Shown: in pieces, positions 53,001-56,816 of the stretch | Numbering within the stretch: the first letter of the stretch is position 1 | Layout: each line of letters begins with the position of its first letter | Assembly (NCBI GenBank): GCA_002371265.1 | Contig: DFGT01000019.1 | Coordinates: 54,754-118,753, forward strand | DNA length: 64,000 bases | From: Bacteroidales bacterium UBA3743 | GTDB taxonomy: Bacteria; Bacteroidota; Bacteroidia; Bacteroidales; Paludibacteraceae | Reading direction: 5' to 3' | Notes under the pieces: generated by a model | Told to the model about the DNA's origin: nothing | Seen by the model: only the letters and a program-made list of their open reading frames with translations | Databases searched by the model: none | Made by a program: the position numbers and the translations under genes

Positions 53001-55666
53001 CTGGATGTTCTAACTCAATTTCTCATACTGTCAATAAGATTAATGCTCCTGAGGTATCTCTTGATATCCGTGGTCAACAAGGCACTTATGTATGTTCTGG
53101 CAAACAGTTTGTTGTTCAGGCTCACGGTGCATTCTCTTACTTGTGGATGAGAGGTAAGGATACATTATCTACTCAGGACGCTTATGGCGACACTGCTAAG
53201 ACTCAGACTACTTACTATGTTGAGGGTTACGATGCTAACGGATGTAAGAACAACGCTACTATTACAGTGGATGTTCGTCCTACTCCTGTTATCTGGACTG
53301 ATGGTAACAAGCCAATCTGTTTGGGTGAAACTCTTGACCTTGAGGCTAAGGGTGCTCAGAAGTACAACTGGACAATGGGCGATGTCTCTGGTGAGAACAA
53401 CCAGTTCATGTCTTCAAAACCTAAGTATAGCACAACTATATTCTTGACAGGTTATGACGAGTATGGATGTTCGGCATCTGAGCCAATCGAAATCACAGTC
53501 CGTGATACTCCGATGGTATTCATTGATTGCCCTAACACTTATGTCTGTGAGGGTGATATCGCAACTCTAACCGCTACTGGTGCAGTTAACTATCAGTGGA
53601 CTAAGGGTGTTCAGAGCTTGAGTGATGTCGTAACTCAAATGATCACTGAGGATCAGACATTGTTTGAGGTTGTCGGTACTGATATCAATGGATGTATATC
53701 AACAGCGAGAAGAGTTGTCAAGATGCAGGCTGCTCCTGTTCTTACAGTCACTGGTGATACTGTAATTTGTGAGGGTGATAAGCTTTCTCTAAATGTCGCT
53801 GGTGTCGGTGCTAAGACATTCCAATGGGGTGACGGTTCTGTCGGTAACAAGTTTATTGACAAACCTAAGCATGATACTATTTACTTTGTATCTGGAACAT
53901 CACTTTACGGATGTACTTCTACGAAGTCAGTTCCTGTGATTGTTAATCCACTTCCAAGTATCAGTATCTATGGTAATGACAATATCTGTCAGGGTGATTC
54001 TACAACTCTATATGTACTTGGTGCTAAGAACTATGTATGGAGTTCTGGTGATAAGACAGATACGATTACAGTAAAACCTCGTAAGAATGCAGTTTACCAG
54101 GTTACTGGTACTGATGAGAACGGATGTCAGGCTATGGAGAAGATTAATATCAATGTGTTTGATATGCCAGAATTGTATGTTCAGTCTTCTGCAGGTATCG
54201 TTTGCGAGGGTGACTCTGTACAGTTGATTGCAAATGTATCTAATGGAGAGTTTGATCAGTTCTATTGGAGCTCAAAGAATGGTATCATGGGTAACACTTA
54301 CGGTGATACAATTACTGCTCATGTGATGAAGGCTGACACATTCTATGTTACAGCTAAGAACGAGGTATGTACAAACAAGGCTATGGGCGTTGTTGCTACT
54401 TATCCAAATCCAACTTTGAGTTACATTGGTGATTCTGTCGTATGTCAGGGTGCTCGTTTGCAGATGATTGCTCAAGGTGCTTCTACTTATGAGTGGGTAT
54501 TGCCTGATTCAACAGTGGTTCCTAATTCGATCCTTGCATTTATTCCAACAGAACCAACAGTGTTGCCTATCAAGTTGATAGGTCACTCTAACTCTTGTAG
54601 TACTGAAAAGATATTCCCAGTAACGGTTAATCCTTCTCCTGTAATGTCAGTTTCAATTACTGGTGGTGAAGGTTCTTCTGCTACTGAAGGATATGTATGT
54701 AAGGGTAGTGATTATTCAGTTGTGGCGTCAGGTGCAGACTCTTATTTGTGGAACACTGGAGATACTGTAGGTGAGATAAGGGGCACAAATCTTGAGACTC
54801 CTATGGCTTACACAGTTACTGGTTATAACTTCTACAACTGTGAAACGAAGGTTAATGTTACTGTACCTTTGATGACATTGCCTAAGGTTAGAATAAAAGC
54901 AAGCAAAACTGCTGTTTGTCCTAATCAGGGTGATACAATACATTTCGCAGCTACAGGTGCTGAGACTTATTCTTGGAGTTCTTATCCTGCTATTTCTGAT
55001 GTCAACAATAATCCTGATTTAACAGAACTTGCTGCTTCAGTAAGTGATAGCGGTTGGGTTTATGTTTCTGGTGTTGATTCAAACATGTGTGTTGGTCATG
55101 ATTCAATCTGGATTAAGGTTCACACTCTTGAGCCAATCAAGTATGTGATTAATCCAACTTTGATTGACGAGAACTACAATACAGTTAGCTTGTCAGGACG
55201 TACTCCTTCAAGCGAGCTTTACAATGTAGATTGGACTTGGGAGATCAGCGATGGCACTAGATTGAATGGTAAGGCTGTTAAGCATACATTCGATGTGCTT
55301 GAGGATTCATTCCTTGTTACAGTTCATGCTAGAGACTGGAACGGATGTGCTTACGATAGCTCAAGCCACATCTACAAGTGGAAGGATGTTTGGGCTCCAG
55401 ACAAGTTTACTCCTGATGGCAACGGCTTAAATGATAAGTTCCAGTTCGAGGGCGGTGATTGGATTTCTGAATTCGACTTCATCATCTACAACCGTCTTGG
55501 TGAGGTTGTGTTCGAAGGTCACAGCTTGCGCGATGCTTGGGATGGAACATTCAAAGGCAAGTTATGTTCTCCTGGAGTATACGGATGGACTTGCACATAT
55601 AAGTCGACTGTAGGCTCTTACACTAAGAGCGGTGAGGAAAGAGGTAAGATTACACTAATTAGATAA
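29045..55666 (+). CDS. Giant T9SS-secreted Ig/PKD-like repeat protein (8873 aa)
   Basis: One uninterrupted reading frame of 8873 residues. Residues 1-85 form an odd, GC-richer leader. A hydrophobic signal core follows (MTVGVVLVGAALSASGQ, residues 86-102), so the real start could also be M70 or M86. Residues 103 to about 620 form a non-repetitive, Cys-containing head. From there to about 8780 come roughly eighty Ig/PKD-like repeats of about 75-120 residues. Most have one Cys near the start (VCxGE-like) and one near the end (DxNGC-like), suggesting one disulfide each. Residues 8781-8873 are a gliding-motility-type CHU_C / T9SS type-B sorting domain (WAPDKFTPDGNGLNDKF, IYNRLGEVVFE, DAWDGTFKG, PGVYGWTCTY). 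It should be exported by Sec and then by the T9SS to the cell surface. Adhesion is the likely role, by analogy with SprB-type proteins. A PorP/SprF gene follows directly. Confidence 0.9.
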   Translation: MGNNKKNNIIMREFLQKFVDWIAMLLRWLYAAPNDAVQCQHDTRVEKLRDVSVRHVGRGLNSSELVKGRMLLAECKSFIRQRLKRMTVGVVLVGAALSASGQDQRNLGFAHGLDGWRLYYGAVLYHKANQQRTTDCSQIGNVNNAATFDYYWDYQEFLDGYRLRTNTECPFKDNQNAKGQPFKNYFSSIEENGDGYATTSGEYYEISAEDAVKQQFYDNGAIYQDESEQYRYCVIGKSGIDAGDGIYSDPNVNHYYSKLSKTIHNENIKLPRVYPGAEHSCRIGACGSRNDQMTVGSSNSKKSNNPLSTELAVPSWGMDFPHTAAAEQMLYEFTKDDDDDFLMIHFLAMAEAPEKVHYGSGAPEFTIGAYSTSNKNIDLGEVGIDGSGWTKLTCGDSKMSSFDMTCSQGHNFECQRGEGIGKCTDPGLQSGRSMYNTGWFSTGSAPAIRNSESKGWRTLIYPLDALKKGDRIGLQFITRDCNYSGTNFSNGYKAGGHSCYMYFTCEVKKKSLIATLCDAVNGPLNATATKGYNAYIYGIKTERGFQRLHDGVLTSNEFEISMTNENSAYWRYVTSNGSEGTLVCYMASTVGELNKKTDSELSNNTDNCIIKAETHFGATAVEGTIKDKWTCPTGSDQADGLSIEALNLNYTRNNFETDPITDIQFFVKKKNGGAYATVPDWTIGASSCSQQVDGKKVSLLFNAHRFIEAENYTETYTIKAILTSSAGCESIIEQDFTPSTALDPKFDITGTCQYGDIRITNESHNSLGSTRYTATYYLNGNRLEDKTDLPALLLSNEVVTESANMAGVNEVYVIAKDENGCTYTSPTASETLTSSPVVDLYINPDSYKQEIEVKNNITRTVTLEVCPGGKVKVTPFSTDPASAAANYKFQWYDATNSITDPAVTATVGNAGTNSGVYTSGEKKLGKGVHTLTVTAAGGCKTTWTVYVQESAGKIILGDIAKVCPGDPLTIDVEGAKSVLAVNFVVEESQGATPVKTVADFSWKTSSNQLVISKVADVSLYTSAYQYYYEIEFTNDDNCSEKKSFIPKNLAAPLVTYSIKNGSTEIGKTSSIDPTDNVTLWTAEPVCPGTVLTIILTNASSDMTNYYVIKDAEGNSYGPTTSGRFSRSDLFSFQYTVPAVAAGGEVIRFTVKTDGMNGNVAQCAITEKLAIQVKPTVQFDMAATGSKLDNVTSASLANNEKNTYCSGDTFYFYVRPFNENGELANAGIKVQNTALLSQASTQRETSFEGVLGYGMSGAQSDVLGQYQTLKVSVTDGGCTSNGDYKVYVKPLPVVKTSPVSACPSSSFEVQLVDNGTANATVNEDNTIAKVNYAFYTKTSSSDSTASQESEVSSLTQSFTAPVSAGSTTYSVGGVATAKDGCTVDFSIPVDLYPTPDFVATVVNPDGSDVDGVVCQGASYAIKLTNQSTVLSKFIIKDNTGNQVGDMIYINPGSSYTSSQLIAPNEKIDLIYTVSCETDNGCKTDDKNLTVKIGVKPTFNFQPISAVCSDPSASPLSVKVIAVIGLTNTANSGKIVFDNFESAFNGVDNTLEITNNLLSLYPGDVTRDYSAKYVDNAGCESDPVVATLSQIPTPIVGVNVEKASVCPNDENNVIIDDVTNDFSKGYSYRLCNVTLNAQNKKVASDVITSYSGKTIVEGTRTKGVIALPKNSTPGTYEYAVVSENRVGTILCSDTTFISYVVNKNPAISLKVYKNSVAAENEITEDMSVCPETPLILVVANSDYNDPTTNWSLVSNKQNGSEINASQQGNSAELRWNAMGVAGTETLTITAENSSCSATKTFRFVVSSPAALRITSSETRLSNDGVTLFCENDNEKKKLTASSGFSNYKWIQEGSTNILSSTAELLVSRGNDVTYIVTAEDANGCKATASEIVKTMDLPNVSLSVDPTVVCVGETVELTAQKTNASFAKYGDTYKFSVKYDTDGVVENAEDQKAFSNDITTLSDKATLAVPVANLQNGKAYAFAQVKIDNGDLCVGTPVDVSVNILGKPSIIAKVKVNGSYINPIEIENKKKYKICPSTEYALEVNVDVTGSSYTSATEFEISVDGQTKKVRGVNVANFAMEGLNSAMTHNISIIPIVGEKRSACMADSVLSVDVYTNPTVKLYTSDAQHTTNVDAASNDGLAGAYLCASSGSPVGSVWINSYMIFDASASMKSIEWAADNYSVPAGNTQTSVEISRAVSGLKARITDNNGCVSDWSAPLAVELCEIATPRVSVAKGCEGEAVSVVLGDANSDVTTNNSLMNSIFTEYTLSYNTTSKKFNLPDDLAGTDAQGRSYYSIPVAGVTSGTVFEASAINNCGSTAGYLKSECASSNTATATYNVSKAPQLKITFESLDNTEITKVCPNTSFKVYVEAENFSSSANLTDSEKVLDLELSYVDNGQVKTQRGSISYNSSDDNTKKTFFEIRGGMDYIAGSSSIPFTVTAKNYDGCEASKTETIDILSRPTVKLVATKYTRVDGNDVYYCPGVECIIEAQSTSALKENSYTWYNATNNVSDVHTFGTNKELVPTALTDYIDANGNSSYYVTAVSEATGCTSLPSNTLNLKKIPVPAFSAYADPNTVCSGDQTSIKIGTLSDPSAYKFNIITKLGVQTEVKDNDGNVMTGADGKPLMKDTVRVGAMFSTTTGEPVYNIANYASNAPYGVRLTTPDGCVSDIAVSVTPTDGPIIDWELYNASKGKVVAAHIHEMVADNVTGVLVPKKNADGTYVVHTNADYAYANANHRNNVSYYIYADDDNQKEHPQFGHFCVGDVYYLYVRNVRSSQPNEPAILADTFSVNVKGVKKRNGKLFNSNLANRWVALEYGHGPTKNTHFPSVSTDGIHISITDSCYYADGSTICPSITTIDLDVQQLNPTVSVIGVPNYICKGEEFSFQVIGRASQGSHIVDAKVYTTGTIYQALDYVSGPAGSADKFKANVITNPGPSNNFPVTDNYVWNARRKNNGVTVNGNDGLIFSPDANTTYYARVWDNYGCVSNQWGRTVNVYEVPSITLDYADPACENSAIRVLVNPNNYSSYYFREYKKNEDGKLIDRDSNLINSKSQVIDPSGNLVYILDADGNKIPDEETDDPNDFKLKSPHPFKEGYGTSNTGNIYGALTNQFYNYRYFNSSANYKNGDEIVYQVYATIQRTNSDDGSIITCPSEIKQVEFTPDQNPKIKAAFYNEDGEPKTTFCPGEKVTVKVGLANGEYFLDKAQQKNATYKNHSVTYYSNYSKIPAINFNNIVHTTTVPLNATMAPFAGETEPYHLLDDQFSFIAPETPGTYTIKVTDKVTQSYSCPKDTNIVFTIAARPSVSLVAIKGNVDPNDPNHVYICEGDSAILQANSTTSNCTYMWYAMQNGNQLDDLKNDKDTVKFGSSEKSTTRLVKIVDGQGCESDFSNEIKVEVAPRPEITIDKEFDYVCPDVPATVDIIASGANNWQFFTTNQDHSDYGRLGSGETTNPKFSLSKTIAEFNNGVYTGYVGVENRDAESISFGCRNYTEYKFKEAKTPVLKLQAMRKNSDNSYTEISNPCEGEEYYVKVVDESANDSEATLKATFVLKGTDGAADEEVSLNSDLISVSSFTADKRKRFSVIGYNKYDDGTSCPSNEVTLDVKVNKRPTFSLTATAACEKTKRTYPANNEGGNYGGGNGKTKFSVSNLVLDKTTNNSNKVISYTWEIQGDPITHNSSSYEHPYTDGKTEAVARVIITDANGCSSVPVEKISPLMKRPRQIVAAEAKCIGDNQVKITNTLDPTCGFSTNEVDFWYRLYRADKANENDTINVLKKSLTQWMEGQSSTPRLQEFSGWRNAYPEHIFSTTVTGPMWACSRMRSVKSDNICESEVECVLVEPSDKPIFSVYLRKNGSSDYLPTTNNTAEVCNLTSCVIDVKVESFGANCKEATITIKEANASGNVIGTKTVNSSTTETISLGEITRNIDFIVEVSSSCGCLSSNRYRINVLPTPTVSLVAEGSRIENGYIYICPDSTANLKAVTSSSANIVKYNWYRDDMSTNESDSLRLVKQSSGSYNVSVVDAKGCESALSNTIVIERVDVPSVTASAPEVVCENTPFNIDINNPQNGITYVVYNPGDNGVEAQTTARATIKKTDAISSVSVAIPSTYNFHGDTDNFTVIAKNDRGCVSKKYVVSVDKAEKPQIKITARKDGTSKEFVGNLKVCPNDMVEFSMENNAHLHNDNISYTLTPSNADVNVYGIGTDHPTAQMLDKKTVFSFEFESEAGCVSQGTYTVNVYSPKTLRITDDVVNRYDNKPIVCSGGQTPVTLTATNGIYVDWGNALNGASSVITNDQHDPAVAAQITFNPSAAQTYVFNGTDVNGCAVSASYDILIANLVNMQSVAVTLQPDDTPVADLAVCENSTITLTASGYISNAKDGEVIRNYEWFADEQLTKAIGSGSSISDFMTIADTTTYVDTDNNRFYNVNRDSKSYWVRATSNFGCVSDKIKTAVTVDRTPVIKFKNSSEPCIDSEIEIIPNTGSSNQYFTITNLTTGDVYKDVQKAPFVPEKAGQSYNFKVEAQRGACKAVEYTTINAKPLPIIKLFDAETGLGFMEACPDVDKVISVHYLKFTVDGGKVEATPTVDGASLASVTPFSIGANNYDGSETDAYYAKYDRPTALNSAIKVTAKGSNGCETTASFPITIKPTPNAPEVTVLRNGEVLPKDNQNPVFGVCDGDKVTIIAKSTNENDKSVSFNNEGIAFDPQSGTALYEFIASKSKGDKGTINVSSVNSDDCKSPMVSVDYNVQGITVCINVKEGSEQSTVNSGSSIKACVGSSLELKPFDCSGPAIKPDEYVIEWYASDKSTLLSRDPIYVVEPDPVYSKTIWVKVKSKDALGCEDWSNITVAPVGIPSITIVAENTNTGKRVTSTSPENDKIVYCKDDVKPLNLSVIAPGNVKYKWDGVAEGEDLQLSGVPSSQTNTLYVTYEVNGKTCTTERKFETIVKEKPKFDESKPYFLTSIAADGSVSTDPSKCVGEKVVLNPNVSGDVVSYLWHNGSTTPTLEVNITSNARYDFKVVATTADGCSSELSDYFTPSYVPSFTLPTVYACVGTPATIKPNAPSGISFTYYDEAGTTWLGEGDPADGSYTIPQLNQTKRYTVVATSNGCTTTRRVGAYILSYPALQVNENVEVCAGQNAVLSVQNPVSGVDYYWNSIGSTDNEPSFTLSVGNQTKTVKVFAVKDYSLSYDAAPKCTTSKVVTVVPKSVPNFAISSSAERLCPDGRMSFTINDATSTNTYIWKAYEYDSTNHARVGTAISGFTQTVAADKPYNVNGLTTSTGYVEIVAEGSSENGCAYTTSIKLAQTEQQKLKLVTVDRMNHTEGTAINLCSNTDAELAFTEGYKTYEFNGIPMSGNVYTYNESVNQNKSFRYTVTAKDQFGCPTTTATVDVNLNVAPQVLAQDVVSVCDGALAEVQASSDKQLNWYYATSKNPTSWGDAFVENANVAVKHDINVESAGSYILIKGEYPDLKGVCATVKQISMNVINKPDVELSATGSVCPGEPFKLATKSEAGVAGADYYAKNWFTVDKDPSSTDQKPKYINFNPTATSNQVLYSESGKVAERYYALVASSNELSTCRDTFYIKYTAVDVPQFTDANINADENLKNDKGELISFQKRFCLGDDGIELRVDNQSTINWNEVRWYAGLNSNGEMITEGGSPVYGDHITVSPRATSNYYVEGTGENGCKVSALFTVKVNEAPNYVLSSSALNGKVCSGADLIVNAVNLNSAIPGVSFDWTGTGTGNGTQFVSNTVVGSTEVGLKVTTEAGCSQTLKATYGVIEAPTFKIDVPKNVCANGDVIATATVNGSVDPSDYVYSWSVDENMTSDVKNGQTYSFDNVVANNGANGFKFYATVKDRNYGCTSEIVETSVNVVTPGTPVINYVDRVCEGEPAEIELTGTSSGSDLTGYTFWIKTPELTEFVNEASMKHVTGPITSARRYEYYVQLSQGEAVCKSAPSSIIINVETKPNIQVQEYGSPCSNQELTLKASAYGVEPGNIKWEANTTNGPDLTFTNEQGILKVTENSQNVTADKKFIQKQYVGGVSTDVELTCSQTLNYKYNTYPLPLINVVENKDKSSHCPGNSVYFDAEALTENLKNITWSGTGVFAYQTAGDTISSQHVYVTVPKDENIDPNNMFLELSYTVSNDRCTNSGTKKFEIYSTPKFYLEEIEPIASNHGDNKTGLTGSIKFCEGSKVVLEARPEETDGSQFTWRGGSVETGNKTEYTQPGTYEVSVVNDKGCKSNMIFTIEMELLPSLSIGVKGVNSKNNYCYVDGNYNGLVVDVATSDNAYCYVSLDEPDVPPFDDAHMKTDEKQEGWRLKNNRLEGTEEHPVNPEKDSWVYAYAMSKSDLHCVNKNHKWVEVHKSPIVSIIGDKVACSGNPLNLEATYSSPEYAEDVNYSWIGEAISGMSGKQISAEGMSAGSKTVSVIVTDENQCQGQATAEVKVLSRPTIGLSVDGGAPNRKLKELKFCDGESKTVVPQCMGCDPEYQMNDFSWVFNEEDVVDANGNYTQNVTVSKRGNYTVYGSLVDPEGNMLCETYAGFVATPIDKPTINVTGNTTICANDKIVLEGANITDYVYTWSGNTVVGYVGNKFECDPSANGTTTVSLSVTDNSTTCTNSTTFEINTISAPSPNVTVPEIVCENGSSEFVIKDYLNENNDPKYTNIKWTVWNNEQTESLPQTAEGTPKFNLQMTDQPLTVRLDLKSSDMQYPCASTIVYPVEVQKHQALEYQGDPVACQNSDVTLEVSKEGTSHIKPDANVSGQSNPYTWYLPDGSEVKTPTNQYTFHPEASGNYMVDVESGVCVDRLQFRLEVKSAPQAYPSYDKAVCSGGSTTLNVTPNNESGNMTYVWSNVDPDDPTKTVTTTIPTYTVNPQGEKTVYSVVITSDATKCSSVYEMPVEVRPAPRILVDKTLGELEPCANSYGEAVADGAVKYEWFDISKDLDKKMGQLIGYGTSRKIYVGNDPVTVKVFGYDSIGCKSDSIIETLTPTPDPEFKITVKGQEGPICAGQSVTLLANPTVSGTLYQYSWYDPIRDLTVDAAELTNYTLEKTTQFEVTGTSVTKHGTECSVKKAYVQEVDQLPELTIYGTQNVCDGTEYTFTATGAETYVWQHNDQNNEASFTTSFKYDAGSVAPVVVIGSNGKCSSVPTTYYVNVRRSPNLTFTGDSVVCGNNQATITAHSTVPNVTYYWSTESISAQTIKPIVQPAYQVFPCTVTDPYGCTTTDSFKVNVVAAPKLLLNASYYDSPLLGGNIPYDSASSKFRVPFCDGDSISLRLTGASTFDWVTLSNDTLSKEDVYKIRPNGPMTFTATGYLSGCQTQVDFVLDMNQKPTLFLLSDTVPCRGEAQDMVVAASGYGTLLYNWSMKEHNNRGFIENADSLHNVIAERPIEDSLNNIYSVAVKIQETGCTTTKDFHFGYVKSPEFQIDGERAACVGNSLLLKAVPDNPDDKYSYTWTSADGLINRTGDSLSYTFRTEGQQSKIKVSAYDGGCRVFQDVDLVGWAAPGLKAFALGKDVEGQVVVCENVPFNISIMDTTTAMIKNWWMKANDTVSRTSALHVVATEAETYLGYARNTNGCESVIAVPVVVEYAPIATNRMGGDTASICKLDTAVFDLQAVNVAEYTWDDAERTVGNVLKVSPAVTTRYLVNVKGTNGCERGQYFTVAVNNLPSVQFNTIGGVKGDNEAACLGSDYKVVVSPRLEGDYSYMWDTKSGLDTLFLRANDMDPEKHVVNITDRVTGCKSKDSITIRTQALPEITVGGVTAVCRGEHMVLNAGGAANYFWMRGTDTLSKSATLQIDEVTSAGIYTAYGDDRGCVGKTEVPVTVRETPNVYLNSASSGVVNGNTVSLCDGTNNLELEVASSFVGGVDNSDLKYTWMNLSPEDKAVDQTLTIPSVTQNKDYMVKVSRISAPEACPGNITVSVRVLNTPRIYIKGDRNVCDNDYAELVPYGDFEDSFDNYVWKDNKGNSYGMEDTLKVLVTDTVTYIVTGYNTHTGCSNSISHTVNKINAPEVSLDIRGQQGTYVCSGKQFVVQAHGAFSYLWMRGKDTLSTQDAYGDTAKTQTTYYVEGYDANGCKNNATITVDVRPTPVIWTDGNKPICLGETLDLEAKGAQKYNWTMGDVSGENNQFMSSKPKYSTTIFLTGYDEYGCSASEPIEITVRDTPMVFIDCPNTYVCEGDIATLTATGAVNYQWTKGVQSLSDVVTQMITEDQTLFEVVGTDINGCISTARRVVKMQAAPVLTVTGDTVICEGDKLSLNVAGVGAKTFQWGDGSVGNKFIDKPKHDTIYFVSGTSLYGCTSTKSVPVIVNPLPSISIYGNDNICQGDSTTLYVLGAKNYVWSSGDKTDTITVKPRKNAVYQVTGTDENGCQAMEKININVFDMPELYVQSSAGIVCEGDSVQLIANVSNGEFDQFYWSSKNGIMGNTYGDTITAHVMKADTFYVTAKNEVCTNKAMGVVATYPNPTLSYIGDSVVCQGARLQMIAQGASTYEWVLPDSTVVPNSILAFIPTEPTVLPIKLIGHSNSCSTEKIFPVTVNPSPVMSVSITGGEGSSATEGYVCKGSDYSVVASGADSYLWNTGDTVGEIRGTNLETPMAYTVTGYNFYNCETKVNVTVPLMTLPKVRIKASKTAVCPNQGDTIHFAATGAETYSWSSYPAISDVNNNPDLTELAASVSDSGWVYVSGVDSNMCVGHDSIWIKVHTLEPIKYVINPTLIDENYNTVSLSGRTPSSELYNVDWTWEISDGTRLNGKAVKHTFDVLEDSFLVTVHARDWNGCAYDSSSHIYKWKDVWAPDKFTPDGNGLNDKFQFEGGDWISEFDFIIYNRLGEVVFEGHSLRDAWDGTFKGKLCSPGVYGWTCTYKSTVGSYTKSGEERGKITLIR
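55385..55663 (+). other. T9SS type-B C-terminal sorting domain (within the giant gene)
   Basis: Encodes residues 8781-8873. It shows the CHU_C pattern: P-x-x-F-T-P-DGNG-x-N-D near the start, IYNRLGEVVFE in the middle, W-DGT-x-x-G, then PGVYGWTCTY and a final KITLIR strand. Proteins with this domain are typically encoded beside a PorP/SprF-family gene, as here. Confidence 0.9.
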
Positions 55667-55667
55667 T

Positions 55668-55672
55668 GGAGG
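55668..55672 (+). promoter_or_regulatory. Shine-Dalgarno site deciding the PorP/SprF start
   Basis: GGAGG lies 8 nt before the ATG at 55681. The ATG at 55666 overlaps this site and the giant gene's stop, so it is unlikely to be the main start. Confidence 0.6.
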
Positions 55673-55680
55673 TTTTTGCA

Positions 55681-56700
55681 ATGAGAAAGTTAAGTGTTTT
55701 AATGTTGATGGCATCATTTGCCACTACAATTTTGGCTAACGAACCAGCTCAGGAAATGGATTATACATTGAGTGGTCATGCAACTTCTCCATTCTCTCTA
55801 AATCCATGCTTCGTAGGCGAATCAAACGCCTACAGAGCTGGCCTCAACTATCGTATGCAGTGGCCTAAACTTGAGAATGAGTATAGGACAATGCGTATCA
55901 CATACGACCAGAACTTCTATAAGTTGGTCAGCTCTGTCGGTGTGCACTATGTGTATGATGGTCAGGCTCAGGATTATAAGAGCCACGAGATTGGTCTTAC
56001 TTACAGCCATAACATCAGAGTGACTGAAGGCCATTACGTACGTCTTGGTTTGACTGCCGCTGTCTTCATCAAGAAAGTTGGTGAGGACGGTGCTTATGGC
56101 GACCAATGGCAAAACGGATCTCTACTTGACAACTCTTTGGAGGATGACAACATGAAAGATAAGGCAGTGTTCCCTGACTTTACTTTCGGTGCTGCTTATG
56201 TGATGGAGAATACATTAAGTGTAGGTGCTGCTATCTACCATATCTCCGCTCCAAGATACGGTTTCGTTGATGACGATGCTATAGAGTTGTCTCGTCGATA
56301 TAGCTTCCACGCTCGTTACATGCACAACCTTGAATCTTCTGCAGGTTTGTGGGGTAACAGAGGTAAGGCTGAGAACTATGTCATGGGTACGTTGAATTTC
56401 CAACATCAGGGTGATTACAACATCGGTAGTGTCAATGTCGGTGCGTTCGTAAGCCACATGATGCTTGGTGTCGCTTATCGCCATGATTTCCGAAATATGG
56501 AGGTCGACGGTGTCAAGTATGCAAAACTAAACACAGTCTCTTTCATGATCGGCGGTAGCTATAAGGGCCTTCAGGCATACTATACTTACGACTTGTTTAC
56601 ATCTCGTAAGACAAACGGCTCATGGTCGCATGAATTCTCTATCGTGTATGCTATGGCTCCTAAACATTATCGTTACTCTTGTCCGGTTGTTTACTGGTAA
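55681..56700 (+). CDS. PorP/SprF-family type IX secretion membrane protein
   Basis: A protein of 339 residues with a signal peptide (MRKLSVLMLMASFATTILAN) and a beta-barrel profile. NPCFVGESNAYRAGLNYRMQWP near the mature start is the family's typical NPA-x-G-x-x-x-x-R-x-x-x-x-YR-x-QW region in slightly changed form; VFPDFTFGAAY and the repeated aromatic strands also fit. PorP/SprF proteins sit in the outer membrane and are tied to export or surface attachment of CHU_C-domain proteins. It starts 14 nt after the giant gene's stop, which suggests a dedicated partner. A strong terminator follows. Confidence 0.9.
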   Translation: MRKLSVLMLMASFATTILANEPAQEMDYTLSGHATSPFSLNPCFVGESNAYRAGLNYRMQWPKLENEYRTMRITYDQNFYKLVSSVGVHYVYDGQAQDYKSHEIGLTYSHNIRVTEGHYVRLGLTAAVFIKKVGEDGAYGDQWQNGSLLDNSLEDDNMKDKAVFPDFTFGAAYVMENTLSVGAAIYHISAPRYGFVDDDAIELSRRYSFHARYMHNLESSAGLWGNRGKAENYVMGTLNFQHQGDYNIGSVNVGAFVSHMMLGVAYRHDFRNMEVDGVKYAKLNTVSFMIGGSYKGLQAYYTYDLFTSRKTNGSWSHEFSIVYAMAPKHYRYSCPVVYW

Positions 56701-56721
56701 TCTAGAGTTTCGAACCTTTAT

Positions 56722-56753
56722 AAAAAGCAGTCGGGGTTTCCTGACTGCTTTTT
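56722..56753 (+). terminator. Terminator of the giant gene-PorP/SprF operon
   Basis: A 14-bp stem with one G-T wobble and a GTTT loop starts with AAAAAGCAGTC and ends with GACTGCTTTTT, followed by GTTTTAT. It lies 21 nt after the PorP/SprF stop. Confidence 0.85.
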
Positions 56754-56765
56754 GTTTTATTTGCA

Positions 56766-56797
56766 TTTGCTTTTGGCGTAATTATTCTTTATTTTTG
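56766..56797 (+). promoter_or_regulatory. Bacteroides-type promoter of the pdxA operon
   Basis: TTTG at 56766-56769, 20 nt, then TATTTTTG at 56790-56797. Both boxes and the spacing match the consensus, about 20 nt before the pdxA start and just after the preceding terminator. Confidence 0.72.
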
Positions 56798-56816
56798 TGC
56801 CACTTAATGATTATTT

